The position numbers were made by a program, and so were the translations under genes. Under the pieces are notes generated by a model. It was not told the origin of the DNA, did not search any database, and worked only from the letters and a program-made list of their open reading frames with translations. From Rhizomicrobium sp. (GTDB lineage: Bacteria; Pseudomonadota; Alphaproteobacteria; Micropepsales; Micropepsaceae), in NCBI GenBank assembly GCA_037200045.1, contig JBBCHM010000001.1:1798001-1862000 (forward strand): a DNA stretch of 64,000 nt. Direction: 5' to 3'. Within the stretch, counting starts at the first letter, position 1, and every line of letters begins with the position of its first letter. This document shows, piece after piece, positions 41,344-49,330 of the stretch.

Positions 41344-42521
41344 GCCAGGCCCGAGCTTTTCATCACATCGTTCAAGGGCCGGCGCGGCGATGGCGGTGCC
41401 GGCCTTTCCGCATGGCCCAGGCGGAAGACAAAGGTCGGCTGCCAGCCCGGCGCTTTCGCCATCGCCACCAGCGCGCTCTGATAAGTGTCGGCGCGGCCCA
41501 GCATGGCGTCGCGGTCGATGCATTCCACCGGCTGGTTCAGCGGCTGCGCCGCGAGGCCGGCACCCGTGAGCGCGAGATGGATGCGCTGCCAGGCGCGGCC
41601 GGCGGCGATCGCCTGCGCCCTGTCGAGCCGGTCCTTCACCAGGATCGTGCCGAGTATCGGAGCATGAACCTGGATGTCTCGCGTTCCGGCGAGCCAGTAT
41701 TGGTCCTGCGACGCGGGGCTGAGATCGGGAAGCAGCTTGGCCAGCATCACGGTGGCGAGGGACAAGCCCGCCGCGTCGACGGTGACGCCGTCGCGATGGT
41801 CCTCGACCTCGCGCCGTCCGGTGCGGATCCAATGGGCGCTGTCGGCCGACATCTGGGGATCGGCGACGATGCGCTCGGTGGCGGCGACGATCAGGTCGGC
41901 CATGTCCTGGCGTGCCTTGGAATCGTCGAAGAACACGACGCGGACGTCCAGATCCGCGACGAGCGCCGCGAGATCGACCAGCACGGCCTTCGCCACCGGC
42001 TTTTCGAGATACCGTCCGCGATTGGTGTGGCGATCGGGAATGGCTTCGTAGAGAAGGTCGCGGCCCGGCGCCCCCGGGTCCATCGTGATATGCGCGATCG
42101 CCTTGGGCTCGTTCGGTGGCGACACGGTCAGCCGGCCGCCGACGGGGCGCACATAGGCGGTGTAGCCGTAGACACCCGCGGCACGCACCAGGTTCTCGAT
42201 CGCGGCGCCCAGGCCCAGATGCATCTCGCGGCGGAAGGGATCGAAGCTGCCGAGATTGCGCGCAAGGTCGGCATGGACGGTGATCGTCTCGTTGCCGATC
42301 TCGAACAGCCAGGGCTGGGTGTCGTGCGGATTGGCGGCGAGGATCGCGGCCGAGAGCGGACGGGCGATGCCGTCGATAACGCTGCCGCGCCATTGCGCCC
42401 AGGGTTCGTAGGCTGCACTGCCGGGGCCGGCGAAGACGCCGCGGTCCCAGACGCGATAGCCGAGACCGGCCGCAACGACGGCGCCCGCGCCGCCCGCAAT
42501 CATCATCCGCCGCGAAACCAT
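41340..42521 (-). CDS. Nitroreductase-family protein (Acg-like) with Tat-type leader
   Basis: A 393-residue protein with an N-terminal SRRMMIAGGAGAVVAAGL leader, likely twin-arginine export or an anchor. The rest has the Acg-type nitroreductase fold, with ANPHDTQPWLFEI binding flavin in the first half and a second pseudo-repeat. Acg-type proteins lack part of the usual active site and may store FMN. The start is the ATG at 42521, preceded by GGGGAGG. Its end overlaps the grxD stop by 4 bp. Confidence 0.75.
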   Translation of the reverse strand: MVSRRMMIAGGAGAVVAAGLGYRVWDRGVFAGPGSAAYEPWAQWRGSVIDGIARPLSAAILAANPHDTQPWLFEIGNETITVHADLARNLGSFDPFRREMHLGLGAAIENLVRAAGVYGYTAYVRPVGGRLTVSPPNEPKAIAHITMDPGAPGRDLLYEAIPDRHTNRGRYLEKPVAKAVLVDLAALVADLDVRVVFFDDSKARQDMADLIVAATERIVADPQMSADSAHWIRTGRREVEDHRDGVTVDAAGLSLATVMLAKLLPDLSPASQDQYWLAGTRDIQVHAPILGTILVKDRLDRAQAIAAGRAWQRIHLALTGAGLAAQPLNQPVECIDRDAMLGRADTYQSALVAMAKAPGWQPTFVFRLGHAERPAPPSPRRPLNDVMKSSGLA

Positions 42522-42627
42522 CCGGGCCTCCCCTCTCGTGCAGAAGGGACATAGTAGCGGTTCGCTGCGACCGAAGTGCGGCGCGCGCAACGAATTCGCA
42601 TGGTCGTGCAACGGAAATAGGCGAGAC

Positions 42628-43251
42628 CTAGCCGCCGAAATGGCGCCGCCAGACGGGTGCGATGGCGGGCCGTTCGGACAGGGACCTGGCGAGCGCGTTC
42701 AGTTTGGGCAGATGCGCGTCGCGCCATTCGCGGCCGATGGACCAGCGGCTGAACATCGCCGCGTAGATGTCGAGCACGGAGAATCCGTCGGGCAGGAACC
42801 AAGGCCCCGCCGTCATCCGCTCCACGATCAGGATGCGTTCGCGCACGCGCTCGCGCGCCCTTTGCTTGAGCGCATCGGCGGCGTCCGCCGGCGCGAAGCG
42901 TTCGGGATAATCGACGATCTCCACCATCGGATAGATTTCCGACGCCATGAAGGCGAGCCAGCGATAGGCCTGGGCCCGGGCCGAGCCGGCCTGAGGCGGC
43001 AGCAGCCGCGCATTGGGGAAGTGATCGGCGATGGTGAGCAGGATGGCGGCGGATTCAGTGATCACCCCGCCCTCGGGGAGACGAAGCGCCGGGATCTTGC
43101 CGCTCGGATTGATGCTCAGGAATTCCGGCTTCTTCTGCTCGTTCTTCTCCAGCGAGACGGAATAGAACTCGTAAGGCGCGCCGGCCTCGGCGAGCACCGC
43201 CTCGGCGGAGAACGCGCCCGAACCCTTGTCGCCGAAGACGGTGTAGGTCAT
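42628..43251 (-). CDS. Glutathione S-transferase
   Basis: A 207-residue GST with the thioredoxin-fold N-terminal domain (SINPSGKIPALRLPEGGVITESAAILLTI, glutathione site) and an all-helical C-terminal domain. The class looks like the bacterial beta/theta group. No Cys catalytic residue is placed; an N-terminal Tyr or Ser may act. Confidence 0.88.
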   Translation of the reverse strand: MTYTVFGDKGSGAFSAEAVLAEAGAPYEFYSVSLEKNEQKKPEFLSINPSGKIPALRLPEGGVITESAAILLTIADHFPNARLLPPQAGSARAQAYRWLAFMASEIYPMVEIVDYPERFAPADAADALKQRARERVRERILIVERMTAGPWFLPDGFSVLDIYAAMFSRWSIGREWRDAHLPKLNALARSLSERPAIAPVWRRHFGG

Positions 43252-43310
43252 TGATCTTTGCTCAAAGCCCGCCCCGCAAAGCTAGGGCGGCGCGCCACGA
43301 ATACAATGCA

Positions 43311-43339
43311 AAAGGCCGCAGGACAGCCCCGCGGCCTTT
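43311..43339 (-). terminator. Intrinsic terminator downstream of rpsD
   Basis: A 9-bp stem AAAGGCCGC/GCGGCCTTT at 43311-43319 and 43331-43339. On the minus strand it is followed by TTTTGC and lies 44-72 bp beyond the rpsD stop. Confidence 0.65.
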
Positions 43340-43382
43340 CACGATTTGCTTCGCTCTGTCGCAAGGGCCGGGCCCCCGCCGC

Positions 43383-44000
43383 TCAGCGCGAATAGAATTC
43401 GACGATCAGATGCGGCTGCATCTGCGAGGCGTAGGGCACGTCCGACAGCTTGGGCGTGCGCAGCAGCTTGGCCGTCATCTTGTCGTGGTCGACGTTCACA
43501 TAGTCGGGCGTGTCACGCTCGGCGCTCTTGGTGGCTTCGAGCACCAGCGCCATCTGCTTGGCCTTGTCGGAGAGCTCGATCTGATCCTTGTCGCCGACCT
43601 GGTAGGAGGCGATGGTGACGCGGCGGCCATTGACCTTCACATGGCCGTGGCTGACGAGCTGGCGCGCGGCGAAGGGCGTGGGCACGAATTTCGCGCGATA
43701 GACGACGGCGTCGAGCCGGCGCTCGAGCAGGCCGATCATGTTCTCGCCGGTGTCGCCCTGGCGGCGCGAGGCCTCCTGATAATATTTGCGGAACTGGCGC
43801 TCGGTGATGTTGCCGTAATAGCCCTTGAGCTTCTGCTTGGCCTGGAGCTGCGTGCCGTAGTCGGAGAGCTTTTTGGCGCGGCGCTGGCCATGCTGGCCGG
43901 GGCCATAGGAGCGCTTGTTGACGGGGCTCTTGGGGCGGCCCCAGACGCTCTCGCCCATGCGGCGGTCCAGCTTGTATTTCGAATTGGCGCGCTTGGTCAT
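43383..44000 (-). CDS. rpsD: Small ribosomal subunit protein uS4
   Basis: A 205-residue ribosomal protein S4, an assembly initiator of the 30S subunit. The S4 RNA-binding domain ([36 protein letters not shown] in outline) is intact. It is the last clear housekeeping gene before the island. A terminator follows. Confidence 0.97.
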   Translation of the reverse strand: MTKRANSKYKLDRRMGESVWGRPKSPVNKRSYGPGQHGQRRAKKLSDYGTQLQAKQKLKGYYGNITERQFRKYYQEASRRQGDTGENMIGLLERRLDAVVYRAKFVPTPFAARQLVSHGHVKVNGRRVTIASYQVGDKDQIELSDKAKQMALVLEATKSAERDTPDYVNVDHDKMTAKLLRTPKLSDVPYASQMQPHLIVEFYSR

Positions 44001-44167
44001 GCTTCTTCCGGTCTCAGGCGGTTGTCCGTGGTGCGGACAGGGGTCCGCGAAGGCGGCGCACTATAGTCAGGCACGTTGCCAAGTCAACGGCGCCGGATTT
44101 CCGCTTAAGCCTTGGAAAGACTTGGATTTCTTCCGCATACTCAACCGTGGATTGAAATCCCAGATCG

Positions 44168-44263
44168 CTATTTTCCGCGCCGGTAGGACAGGACCTGGAG
44201 GGCAAAGGCGAGGACGGCGACCACGAGTCCGGCCAGCGCGATGGTGGAGCCATGACCGTGCAT
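44168..44263 (-). CDS. Candidate 31-residue single-pass membrane microprotein
   Basis: An ATG at 44263 opens a 31-codon frame ending TAG. The product has a short His/Gly-rich head (MHGHGS), one membrane helix (about residues 7-26) and a basic end (YRRGK) that would sit in the cytoplasm. A GGGAG ribosome site lies seven bases before the ATG. It is unrelated to known genes as far as can be judged. It lies between rpsD and the tRNA relic, on the core side. Confidence 0.45.
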   Translation of the reverse strand: MHGHGSTIALAGLVVAVLAFALQVLSYRRGK

Positions 44264-44377
44264 GACGGTTCTCCCGCTCGACGACGCGGAATTTAGCGGC
44301 GAAGGGCCGGCCGAGGCAAGGCGGCGCGGATGTCTCTTAAAGAGCCGTCCGCTGCGCTATAGAACCCGGACGCGCCA

Positions 44378-44415
44378 GCGGGCGTGGCGGAATGGTAGAC
44401 GCACCGGACTTAAAA
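44378..44415 (+). pseudogene. Broken tRNA-Leu 5' half at the island's left edge (attL-like)
   Basis: The sequence repeats the acceptor, D-arm and anticodon-stem 5' half of the intact tRNA-Leu at 45961, up to ACTTAAAA in the anticodon loop, then departs. One T is missing in the D-arm (GGAATGG for GGAATTGG). A -10-like TATAGA lies at 44358-44363, 14 bp before it, so this is probably the original chromosomal gene cut by island integration. The match runs 2 bases further with the spliced tRNA than with the intron form, which is too little to decide the ancestral state. Confidence 0.75.
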
Positions 44416-44516
44416 ACGGCATACAGAACAAAAATACTAATTGAAACAACGTACTAAGTCTGATATCTTTTAGCCCATAGCTAGCACAAACGGCTAGTTT
44501 AGCACGAGGCAGAAGG

Positions 44517-45899
44517 ATGGACGCGACCCGCCATACGCTGTTGGACAACAAGGTTCAGGTCTACATACGGCCTGGCACGCCGCACTGGCAGTGCGCCTGC
44601 TCTATCGGTGGAAAGCAGCGCCGCTCAACGACCAAGGAAGAGAGCTTGGCGCGCGCGAAGGATGTCGCTCGCGATTGGTACCTGACCCTTCTGGGCAAAT
44701 ATAAGGCTGGCGGCCTGCGCGACGGCAAGACATTCCAAGAAGCCGCCGACCGCTTCATGGACGAGTACGAAACCCTCAATCGGGACCAGCGCAGCGCCAT
44801 CTATATCAAGGCGCATCGCGACCGCCTCAAGAACCACCTCAAACCGTTCTTCGGCGAAATGGTCCTTTCGGAGATCACCGCTGGACGGGTGCAGGATTAT
44901 CGCATCCACCGGACAAAGACTGGCCTATCTCGCCTCGATCAATTCAAGCTGGCGAATTGGGAAAAGGCCAAAGCAGAAGCAATTGAAAAGGCGAAGAAGA
45001 AGGGCCTGCCGCCGCCGGTCATCGAGCCCCTGAAAGAAGACCATAAGCCACCTGCACGCAGCTCCTTGCACCAGGAAATCGTCTGCCTTCGGCAGGTGCT
45101 CAAATTCGCCAACCGGCACGGTTGGCTAGAGCACTTACCAAACCTCTCTTCCCCCTACTCGGCTTCCTCGAAAATTTCCCACCGCGCGTGGTTTTCGCCG
45201 GAGGAGTACATAACGCTTTACACAAAGACCGGAAAACTAGCCGACGAGCCGCCCAGTGAACGGCTACGTTGGGCTTATGAGCAGCTGCACGACTTCGTGC
45301 TCTTCATGGCCAATACCGGTCTTCGGCCCGACGAAGCGCTCCGGCTTCAATTCCGCGATGTGGAAGTTGAGAAGGACGAGGCGACCAAGAAGACCATTCT
45401 GGTCATCACGGTTCGCGGCAAGCGTGGCGTTGGCTACTGCAAGAGCAGGCCTAATGCAGTAGAGCCATTTAGGCGCTTGGAGAAGCGCCGGCGTCCAACG
45501 CGGGTCCCTGAATTGTCGAAGGAGAAGTCCGCCGACAAAGCGAACGCGCCGAAGGGACCCGTTCTAACCACCCCGCAGCCGACCGACCTCGTCTTTCCGA
45601 AAACGCACCGCGACCTGTTAAGGGACATCCTCATCGACTTGGAGCTGGATGAGGATCGGGAGGGCAATCCCCGGACCAGCTATAGCCTCCGCCATACCTA
45701 CATCAGCATGCGCCTCAGCGAGGGCGCCGACATCTACCAGATCGCCAAGAACTGCCGCACCAGCGTCGAGATGATCGAGAAATATTACGCCTCGCACATC
45801 AAGAACCGGCTCGATACGGCGGCCATCAACGTCGAGCGGCCCAAGCCGAAATCCTCGAAACGCAAGGCCAAGAGCGAGGGTGGCGAGGCTCGCCCATAG
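44517..45899 (+). CDS. Tyrosine recombinase (island integrase)
   Basis: A 460-residue phage-type integrase. The catalytic core shows R270 (NTGLRPDEAL), the SLRHTY box with R392 and H393, and a tandem Tyr pair Y423/Y424 in MIEKYYASHI. The N-terminal half has an arm-binding and core-binding domain with a long basic insertion (KAKAEAIEKAKKKG). AGAAGG immediately precedes the ATG. It sits 102 bp inside the tRNA relic and points into the island, the usual place and direction for a tRNA-targeting integrase. The codon use is less GC-rich than in the backbone. Confidence 0.92.
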   Translation: MDATRHTLLDNKVQVYIRPGTPHWQCACSIGGKQRRSTTKEESLARAKDVARDWYLTLLGKYKAGGLRDGKTFQEAADRFMDEYETLNRDQRSAIYIKAHRDRLKNHLKPFFGEMVLSEITAGRVQDYRIHRTKTGLSRLDQFKLANWEKAKAEAIEKAKKKGLPPPVIEPLKEDHKPPARSSLHQEIVCLRQVLKFANRHGWLEHLPNLSSPYSASSKISHRAWFSPEEYITLYTKTGKLADEPPSERLRWAYEQLHDFVLFMANTGLRPDEALRLQFRDVEVEKDEATKKTILVITVRGKRGVGYCKSRPNAVEPFRRLEKRRRPTRVPELSKEKSADKANAPKGPVLTTPQPTDLVFPKTHRDLLRDILIDLELDEDREGNPRTSYSLRHTYISMRLSEGADIYQIAKNCRTSVEMIEKYYASHIKNRLDTAAINVERPKPKSSKRKAKSEGGEARP

Positions 45900-45919
45900 T
45901 CCCTGTTTTCAGTTTGTTC

Positions 45920-45948
45920 TTGGCGACTCATTGGCCTGTCGTTATAGA
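45920..45948 (+). promoter_or_regulatory. Promoter of the intron-bearing tRNA-Leu
   Basis: TTGGCG at 45920-45925 and TATAGA at 45943-45948 with a 17-bp spacer; the tRNA starts 12 bp beyond the -10 box. The spacing is ideal and the -10 is close to consensus. It lies just after the integrase stop. Confidence 0.55.
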
Positions 45949-45960
45949 CTTGGGCCACTA

Positions 45961-46278
45961 GCGGGCGTGGCGGAATTGGTAGACGCACCGGACTTAATCG
46001 ATTGAGTGCTCGGCGGGAAACCGCAGATGCAGAACTGCTCAAAGTCGGGGAAACCTTTCAAATGGCAATCCCGAGCCAAGCCCCGCAAGGGGAAGGTGTA
46101 GAGACTAGACGGGCAGCACCTAACCTTCGGCGTATCGAAGCACGGTGAAGGGATAGTCCAGACCACGAATTTTCAGGCGCAAGCAACCAGCGCACTGAAA
46201 AGCGGCGAAAGCCGAAGTGGTACGAAAATCCGTAGGGCCGAAAGGCCTGTGCCGGTTCGAGTCCGGCCGCCCGCACCA
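45961..46278 (+). tRNA. tRNA-Leu(UAA) with group I intron
   Basis: Exon 1 is 45961-45995 and exon 2 is 46225-46278. The spliced tRNA is 89 nt with CCA encoded. The acceptor stem GCGGGCG/CGCCCGC, the D-arm, the long variable arm (GGGCC/GGCCT) and the T-arm (GCCGG TTCGAGT CCGGC) all pair. The anticodon loop CTTAAAA gives anticodon UAA. The intron splits the anticodon between its first and second bases (U34 and A35), exactly where the cyanobacterial tRNA-Leu intron lies. It is located inside the island, downstream of the integrase. Confidence 0.9.
45996..46224 (+). ncRNA. Group I intron (IC3-like) in tRNA-Leu(UAA)
   Basis: A 229-nt intron starting AATCGATTGAG and ending in the terminal G of TACG. 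It follows the Anabaena tRNA-Leu intron closely by memory of that sequence: GGGGAAACC, GGCAATCCCGAGCCAAGCC, GGAAGGTGTAGAGACTAGAC and the paired GATAGTCC. P7 pairs as GACTA/TAGTC where Anabaena has GACUC/GAGUC, a compensatory change that supports folding. P1 would pair exon CTT with the intron GAG, leaving the usual U-G at the splice site. There is no homing endonuclease gene inside. It should self-splice. Confidence 0.88.
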
Positions 46279-46343
46279 AAGATGATAAGATATGAATTGC
46301 TCAGTCTGCGTCCACTAACGTCTAACTCCAAACGGTAATAGAC

Positions 46344-47453
46344 ATGGCTAACGACAAAGAAGCGCCACCGATCGAGATCGAGGACGAGTTTGAACTAGGG
46401 CTTGCAGCCGGAGTCGAAGACGAGAGCGCAACCGAATCCAGCAGCGGTAGCTTTACGATCACGAGCTACGGCGCGGACTATCCGGTAGATACGTTAGTAA
46501 AGCGGATGAAGGGCGAAGCGTTCTTTATTCCAGAGTTTCAGCGCAATTTCGTTTGGTCACAACGACATGCGTCGCGATTCATCGAATCACTTTTGATGGG
46601 GTTACCCGTACCTGGCATCTTTCTCTATAAGGAGGCTCAATCTGGCAAGCACCTTGTTGTTGACGGTCAACAGCGCCTCCGTACGCTGCAATACTTTTAC
46701 GAAGGCGTTTTCGTTGAAAAGGCATTTCGCCTATTAGGTGTTCGGGCCGAGTGGGAAGGAAAAACGTACAAAGAGCTTCCGACAAATGAGCAACTCAAAC
46801 TCGACGATTCGATAGTGCATGCCACCATCTTTCAACAAGACGAGCCGAAAGAGTCTACCAAGAGCCTCTATTTCGTTTTCGAGCGCATTAACTCTGGTGG
46901 AATTCGCTTGTCCGCTCAGGAGATCAGAAATTGCATTAGCGCTGGACCGGTCCTGAATACTGCAAAGAAATTGAACGATGACGTTAATTGGCGCGAGATC
47001 TTCGGTGAAAAGCGCAACAACCGCCTTAAGGACCAAGAACTTGTCCTGCGCGCATTGGCAATGATCCATGGACGCGCACATTATTCTGCGCCTATGCGCG
47101 ATTTCCTGAACAATTTCACAACTAACGAAACTAACCCGATAAATGAAGGCACATTGAAGCAGCTTGGCGACCTTTTCTCAAAATCGATGGAGCTGATCTA
47201 CGCGGCAAAGGGCAAACAGGCTTTTCGTCCGGTACGGGCGCTAAATGCTGCCGTGTTTGAAGCTGTCACCGTTGGAGTGGCTGAGCGCGTTCGAAGCGGA
47301 AAAACGCCGGCAGATACGGGCAAGCTTAGGCATGAGTACGAGCAGTTGCTACAAAATCCAGAATTCTTGAAGGCATGTAACAGCGCAACGGCCACTGACG
47401 AATCGGTGAAAACGAGGCAGCGGCTCGCTGTCGAGGCATTTGCGGGCATCTAA
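46344..47453 (+). CDS. DUF262 (GmrS/DndB-like ParB-fold) protein
   Basis: A 369-residue protein with the DUF262 signature: IPEFQRNFVW near residue 60, SLLMGLPVPGIFLY, and DGQQR at residues 107-111, then FERINSGGIRLSAQEIRN. DUF262 is the NTP-dependent nuclease-regulator domain found in GmrSD-type type IV restriction enzymes and other defence proteins. It has no DUF1524 HNH nuclease domain, so it is DUF262 only. It is followed with no gap by a HEPN gene, a pairing seen in defence islands. The GC content is lower than that of the backbone, a sign of transfer. Confidence 0.85.
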   Translation: MANDKEAPPIEIEDEFELGLAAGVEDESATESSSGSFTITSYGADYPVDTLVKRMKGEAFFIPEFQRNFVWSQRHASRFIESLLMGLPVPGIFLYKEAQSGKHLVVDGQQRLRTLQYFYEGVFVEKAFRLLGVRAEWEGKTYKELPTNEQLKLDDSIVHATIFQQDEPKESTKSLYFVFERINSGGIRLSAQEIRNCISAGPVLNTAKKLNDDVNWREIFGEKRNNRLKDQELVLRALAMIHGRAHYSAPMRDFLNNFTTNETNPINEGTLKQLGDLFSKSMELIYAAKGKQAFRPVRALNAAVFEAVTVGVAERVRSGKTPADTGKLRHEYEQLLQNPEFLKACNSATATDESVKTRQRLAVEAFAGI

Positions 47454-47918
47454 TTGTCCTTCCCCATAGAAAATCGTTTCAATGCCGTTGAGAAGGTCGT
47501 CAATGCCGCTTGTGCGAAGGGCCTCGATGCTGAGATTGCTTCATACCACTGCAAGCTTGGCTGCGTGCTCATTTGCGGCGCAATTGAACGCTCCGTCGAG
47601 ATATTGATTAGCGAGAGACTTGCGAGCAGATCGCCGCCACAAGTCGCAGAATTTCTGAAGGCTTACTTCAAGCGCGGCGCCAATTATGATTGCGAGGAAA
47701 TTTCGCAGCTCCTTTTTAAATTCGACACGGCTTGGGGTAAGAAATTCGAGCTTTTCTTGATTTCTGACGAGCGGATCAAGTCAGGAGTGTCTTCTTGTTA
47801 TGCCACAAGAAATTCTATCGCCCACGGAGGCGGCCAGTCGCTCGGGCCGAGGGCTCTTCGCGAATATTTTGATGCAGCGTTCGCACTCATTGCTGAGTTA
47901 GAGAAGATTCTTCGATAG
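47454..47918 (+). CDS. HEPN-domain protein, likely RNase partner of DUF262
   Basis: A 154-residue helical protein with the HEPN motif R119-x4-H124 (RNSIAH), the catalytic motif of HEPN ribonucleases, followed by GGG. It resembles the MAE_28990/RiboL-PSP-HEPN group. The TTG start touches the stop of the DUF262 gene, so expression is coupled. The inferred role is the toxic effector controlled by the DUF262 protein; this is a family-context inference, not shown. Confidence 0.75.
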   Translation: MSFPIENRFNAVEKVVNAACAKGLDAEIASYHCKLGCVLICGAIERSVEILISERLASRSPPQVAEFLKAYFKRGANYDCEEISQLLFKFDTAWGKKFELFLISDERIKSGVSSCYATRNSIAHGGGQSLGPRALREYFDAAFALIAELEKILR

Positions 47919-47948
47919 CAATCGAGCCAACCTGGCGAAGTTCACTAT

Positions 47949-48146
47949 CTATAGCCTTGCTGCTCTAATGAGCTGTGCCAACGCAGCAACCAGCTGCGCT
48001 AAGGCGACAAGTAGATAGGTAATCGTGCCGACAGTCACAATCGCCTCCGAGCGTGACCGCACGATCTGTCTGACGGTCGGGTCATTCGCGTGCGGACGCC
48101 CAAGCCATTCGCAGCTTGCAGCATCGATTCTCGTTGATGGTTCCAT
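47949..48146 (-). CDS. Small membrane protein
   Basis: A 65-residue protein with a polar N-terminal half and one C-terminal hydrophobic helix (YLLVALAQLVAALAQLI). AAGGAGG five bases before the ATG at 48146 decides the start. The function is unknown. It is convergent with the HEPN gene. Confidence 0.55.
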   Translation of the reverse strand: MEPSTRIDAASCEWLGRPHANDPTVRQIVRSRSEAIVTVGTITYLLVALAQLVAALAQLIRAARL

Positions 48147-48658
48147 AAGTCCTCCTTCGGTTTTAGCCGCGACCATCGCGGCCATGCGCGAAGGAACTGC
48201 GCCGAAGGAGGCGGCTGCATCGCCCGCGACCGCAATCAAGAGGAGGAGTGCATCGCACTTGCTGCCCCAGCCGACGAAGGCGCTACCGATCAAGCCAGGC
48301 CGCACTATGGGCGCGCGTAACTCAAGGATGCCTGGACCGGTATCGACACGCTGCCGTGCTTCGCTTGGGTGTGTTGCCTCGGCCGAGCCGGTGGATTGGG
48401 CCGTTGAGCATTGCTGGCCCGTTCGCCGAGGCCTCCTCCCGACGCCAAGTTAGACCATTGCGTGCTTCTGTGTGGTGAGCGGTATGGCGCGGGCCCGCCG
48501 CCGATCAACCCAGCTCGCTTCCTCCGCCTTACTCCGTGCAGCTCCGCTCCCCGTGGGCGCGCATGCGCGCGGGGTGTGACCGCCGGCTCGGTGGCCCGCT
48601 CCCTTGGCTCCCCATGAAGCCGCGGAATGGTCCGTGGCGGAACTGGAAGGAGACCATC
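48147..48658. other. Intergenic stretch with a strong palindrome; no gene seen
   Basis: No frame here looks coding by composition on either strand. A 12-bp perfect palindrome (CGCGCATGCGCG, 48558-48569) sits inside a larger CCCC/GGGG stem at 48549-48574. It may be a regulatory or replication-related site for the plasmid-type genes downstream. Confidence 0.5.
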
Positions 48659-48880
48659 ATGGCTAAACTGAAGAACCAACCGAAGCTGCCGGGGCGCAAG
48701 CCCACCCACCGGCTCTACCGCGTCATCGGCGAAGGCGACACCGCAAGCTGGACGCCCATCGGCGCAGCATGGGACCACAAGGACGGTCATGGCTTCTCGC
48801 TCGCCTGCGATGCCGTGCCGCTCCATGGCCGGATCGTCATGCGCACGATCCGCGAGACGGTCGAGGGAGGTCAGCAATGA
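48659..48880 (+). CDS. Small hypothetical protein of plasmid/island type
   Basis: A 73-residue protein with GGAAGGAG in an ideal ribosome-site position. The pattern WTPIGAAWDHKDGHGFSLACDAVPLHGRI is that of small proteins often found beside DUF3768 on plasmids. The function is unknown. Its stop overlaps the next start by 4 bp. Confidence 0.65.
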   Translation: MAKLKNQPKLPGRKPTHRLYRVIGEGDTASWTPIGAAWDHKDGHGFSLACDAVPLHGRIVMRTIRETVEGGQQ

Positions 48881-49215
48881 CCTCCACCGCTCGCAGCCGG
48901 GTCCGCGATCTCAACGACGCGTTCCGCACCGGCAGCCCCTCTTCGGAGGGGCGCTGGATGCTCACGCCGGGAGTGCTCGCCGAAGGACCCGAGTTCACCG
49001 CGCTGGCCATAGCGGCCGTGCGCGGCTTCACCGGGTTCGGACCGAACAACGATCCGTACGGCGAGCACGACTTTGGAGCCTTCAATCTGGCCGGACTTCA
49101 TCTTTTCTGGAAGATCGACCACTACGACCGCGATCTGCGCTACGGCTCGGAAGATCCAGCCGACCCGGCCATCACCACGCGCGTGCTTACCGTTATGCTG
49201 GCCTCGGAATATTGA
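48877..49215 (+). CDS. DUF3768 protein
   Basis: A 112-residue protein matching DUF3768: FNNDPYGEHDFG-like GEHDFGAF, WKIDHYD, SEDPADPAITTRVLTVMLASEY. The family is common on alphaproteobacterial plasmids and islands and has no known role. It is translationally coupled to the gene before it. Confidence 0.8.
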   Translation: MTSTARSRVRDLNDAFRTGSPSSEGRWMLTPGVLAEGPEFTALAIAAVRGFTGFGPNNDPYGEHDFGAFNLAGLHLFWKIDHYDRDLRYGSEDPADPAITTRVLTVMLASEY

Positions 49216-49330
49216 CGCCGGCTTCCGCGCCACCTACGCACGCATAGGTGGCGCGTCTATCTTACCTTTCCAAGAAACACAGATGCTTACAGCGCGCAGA
49301 AGGTTAACGAGTTCTTAATATGCGCATGCG

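Noticed and set aside
44014..44253. A 79-codon minus-strand frame
   Set aside because: Composition is Ser/Pro-rich and unlike a protein; the overlapping 31-codon frame with a ribosome site fits better.
44378..44415. A second functional tRNA-Leu
   Set aside because: The sequence stops in the anticodon loop and lacks one D-arm base and the whole 3' half, so it is a remnant.
48305..48877. A 190-codon minus-strand frame over 48305-48877
   Set aside because: It lies opposite a small gene with an ideal ribosome site and has antisense-like composition.
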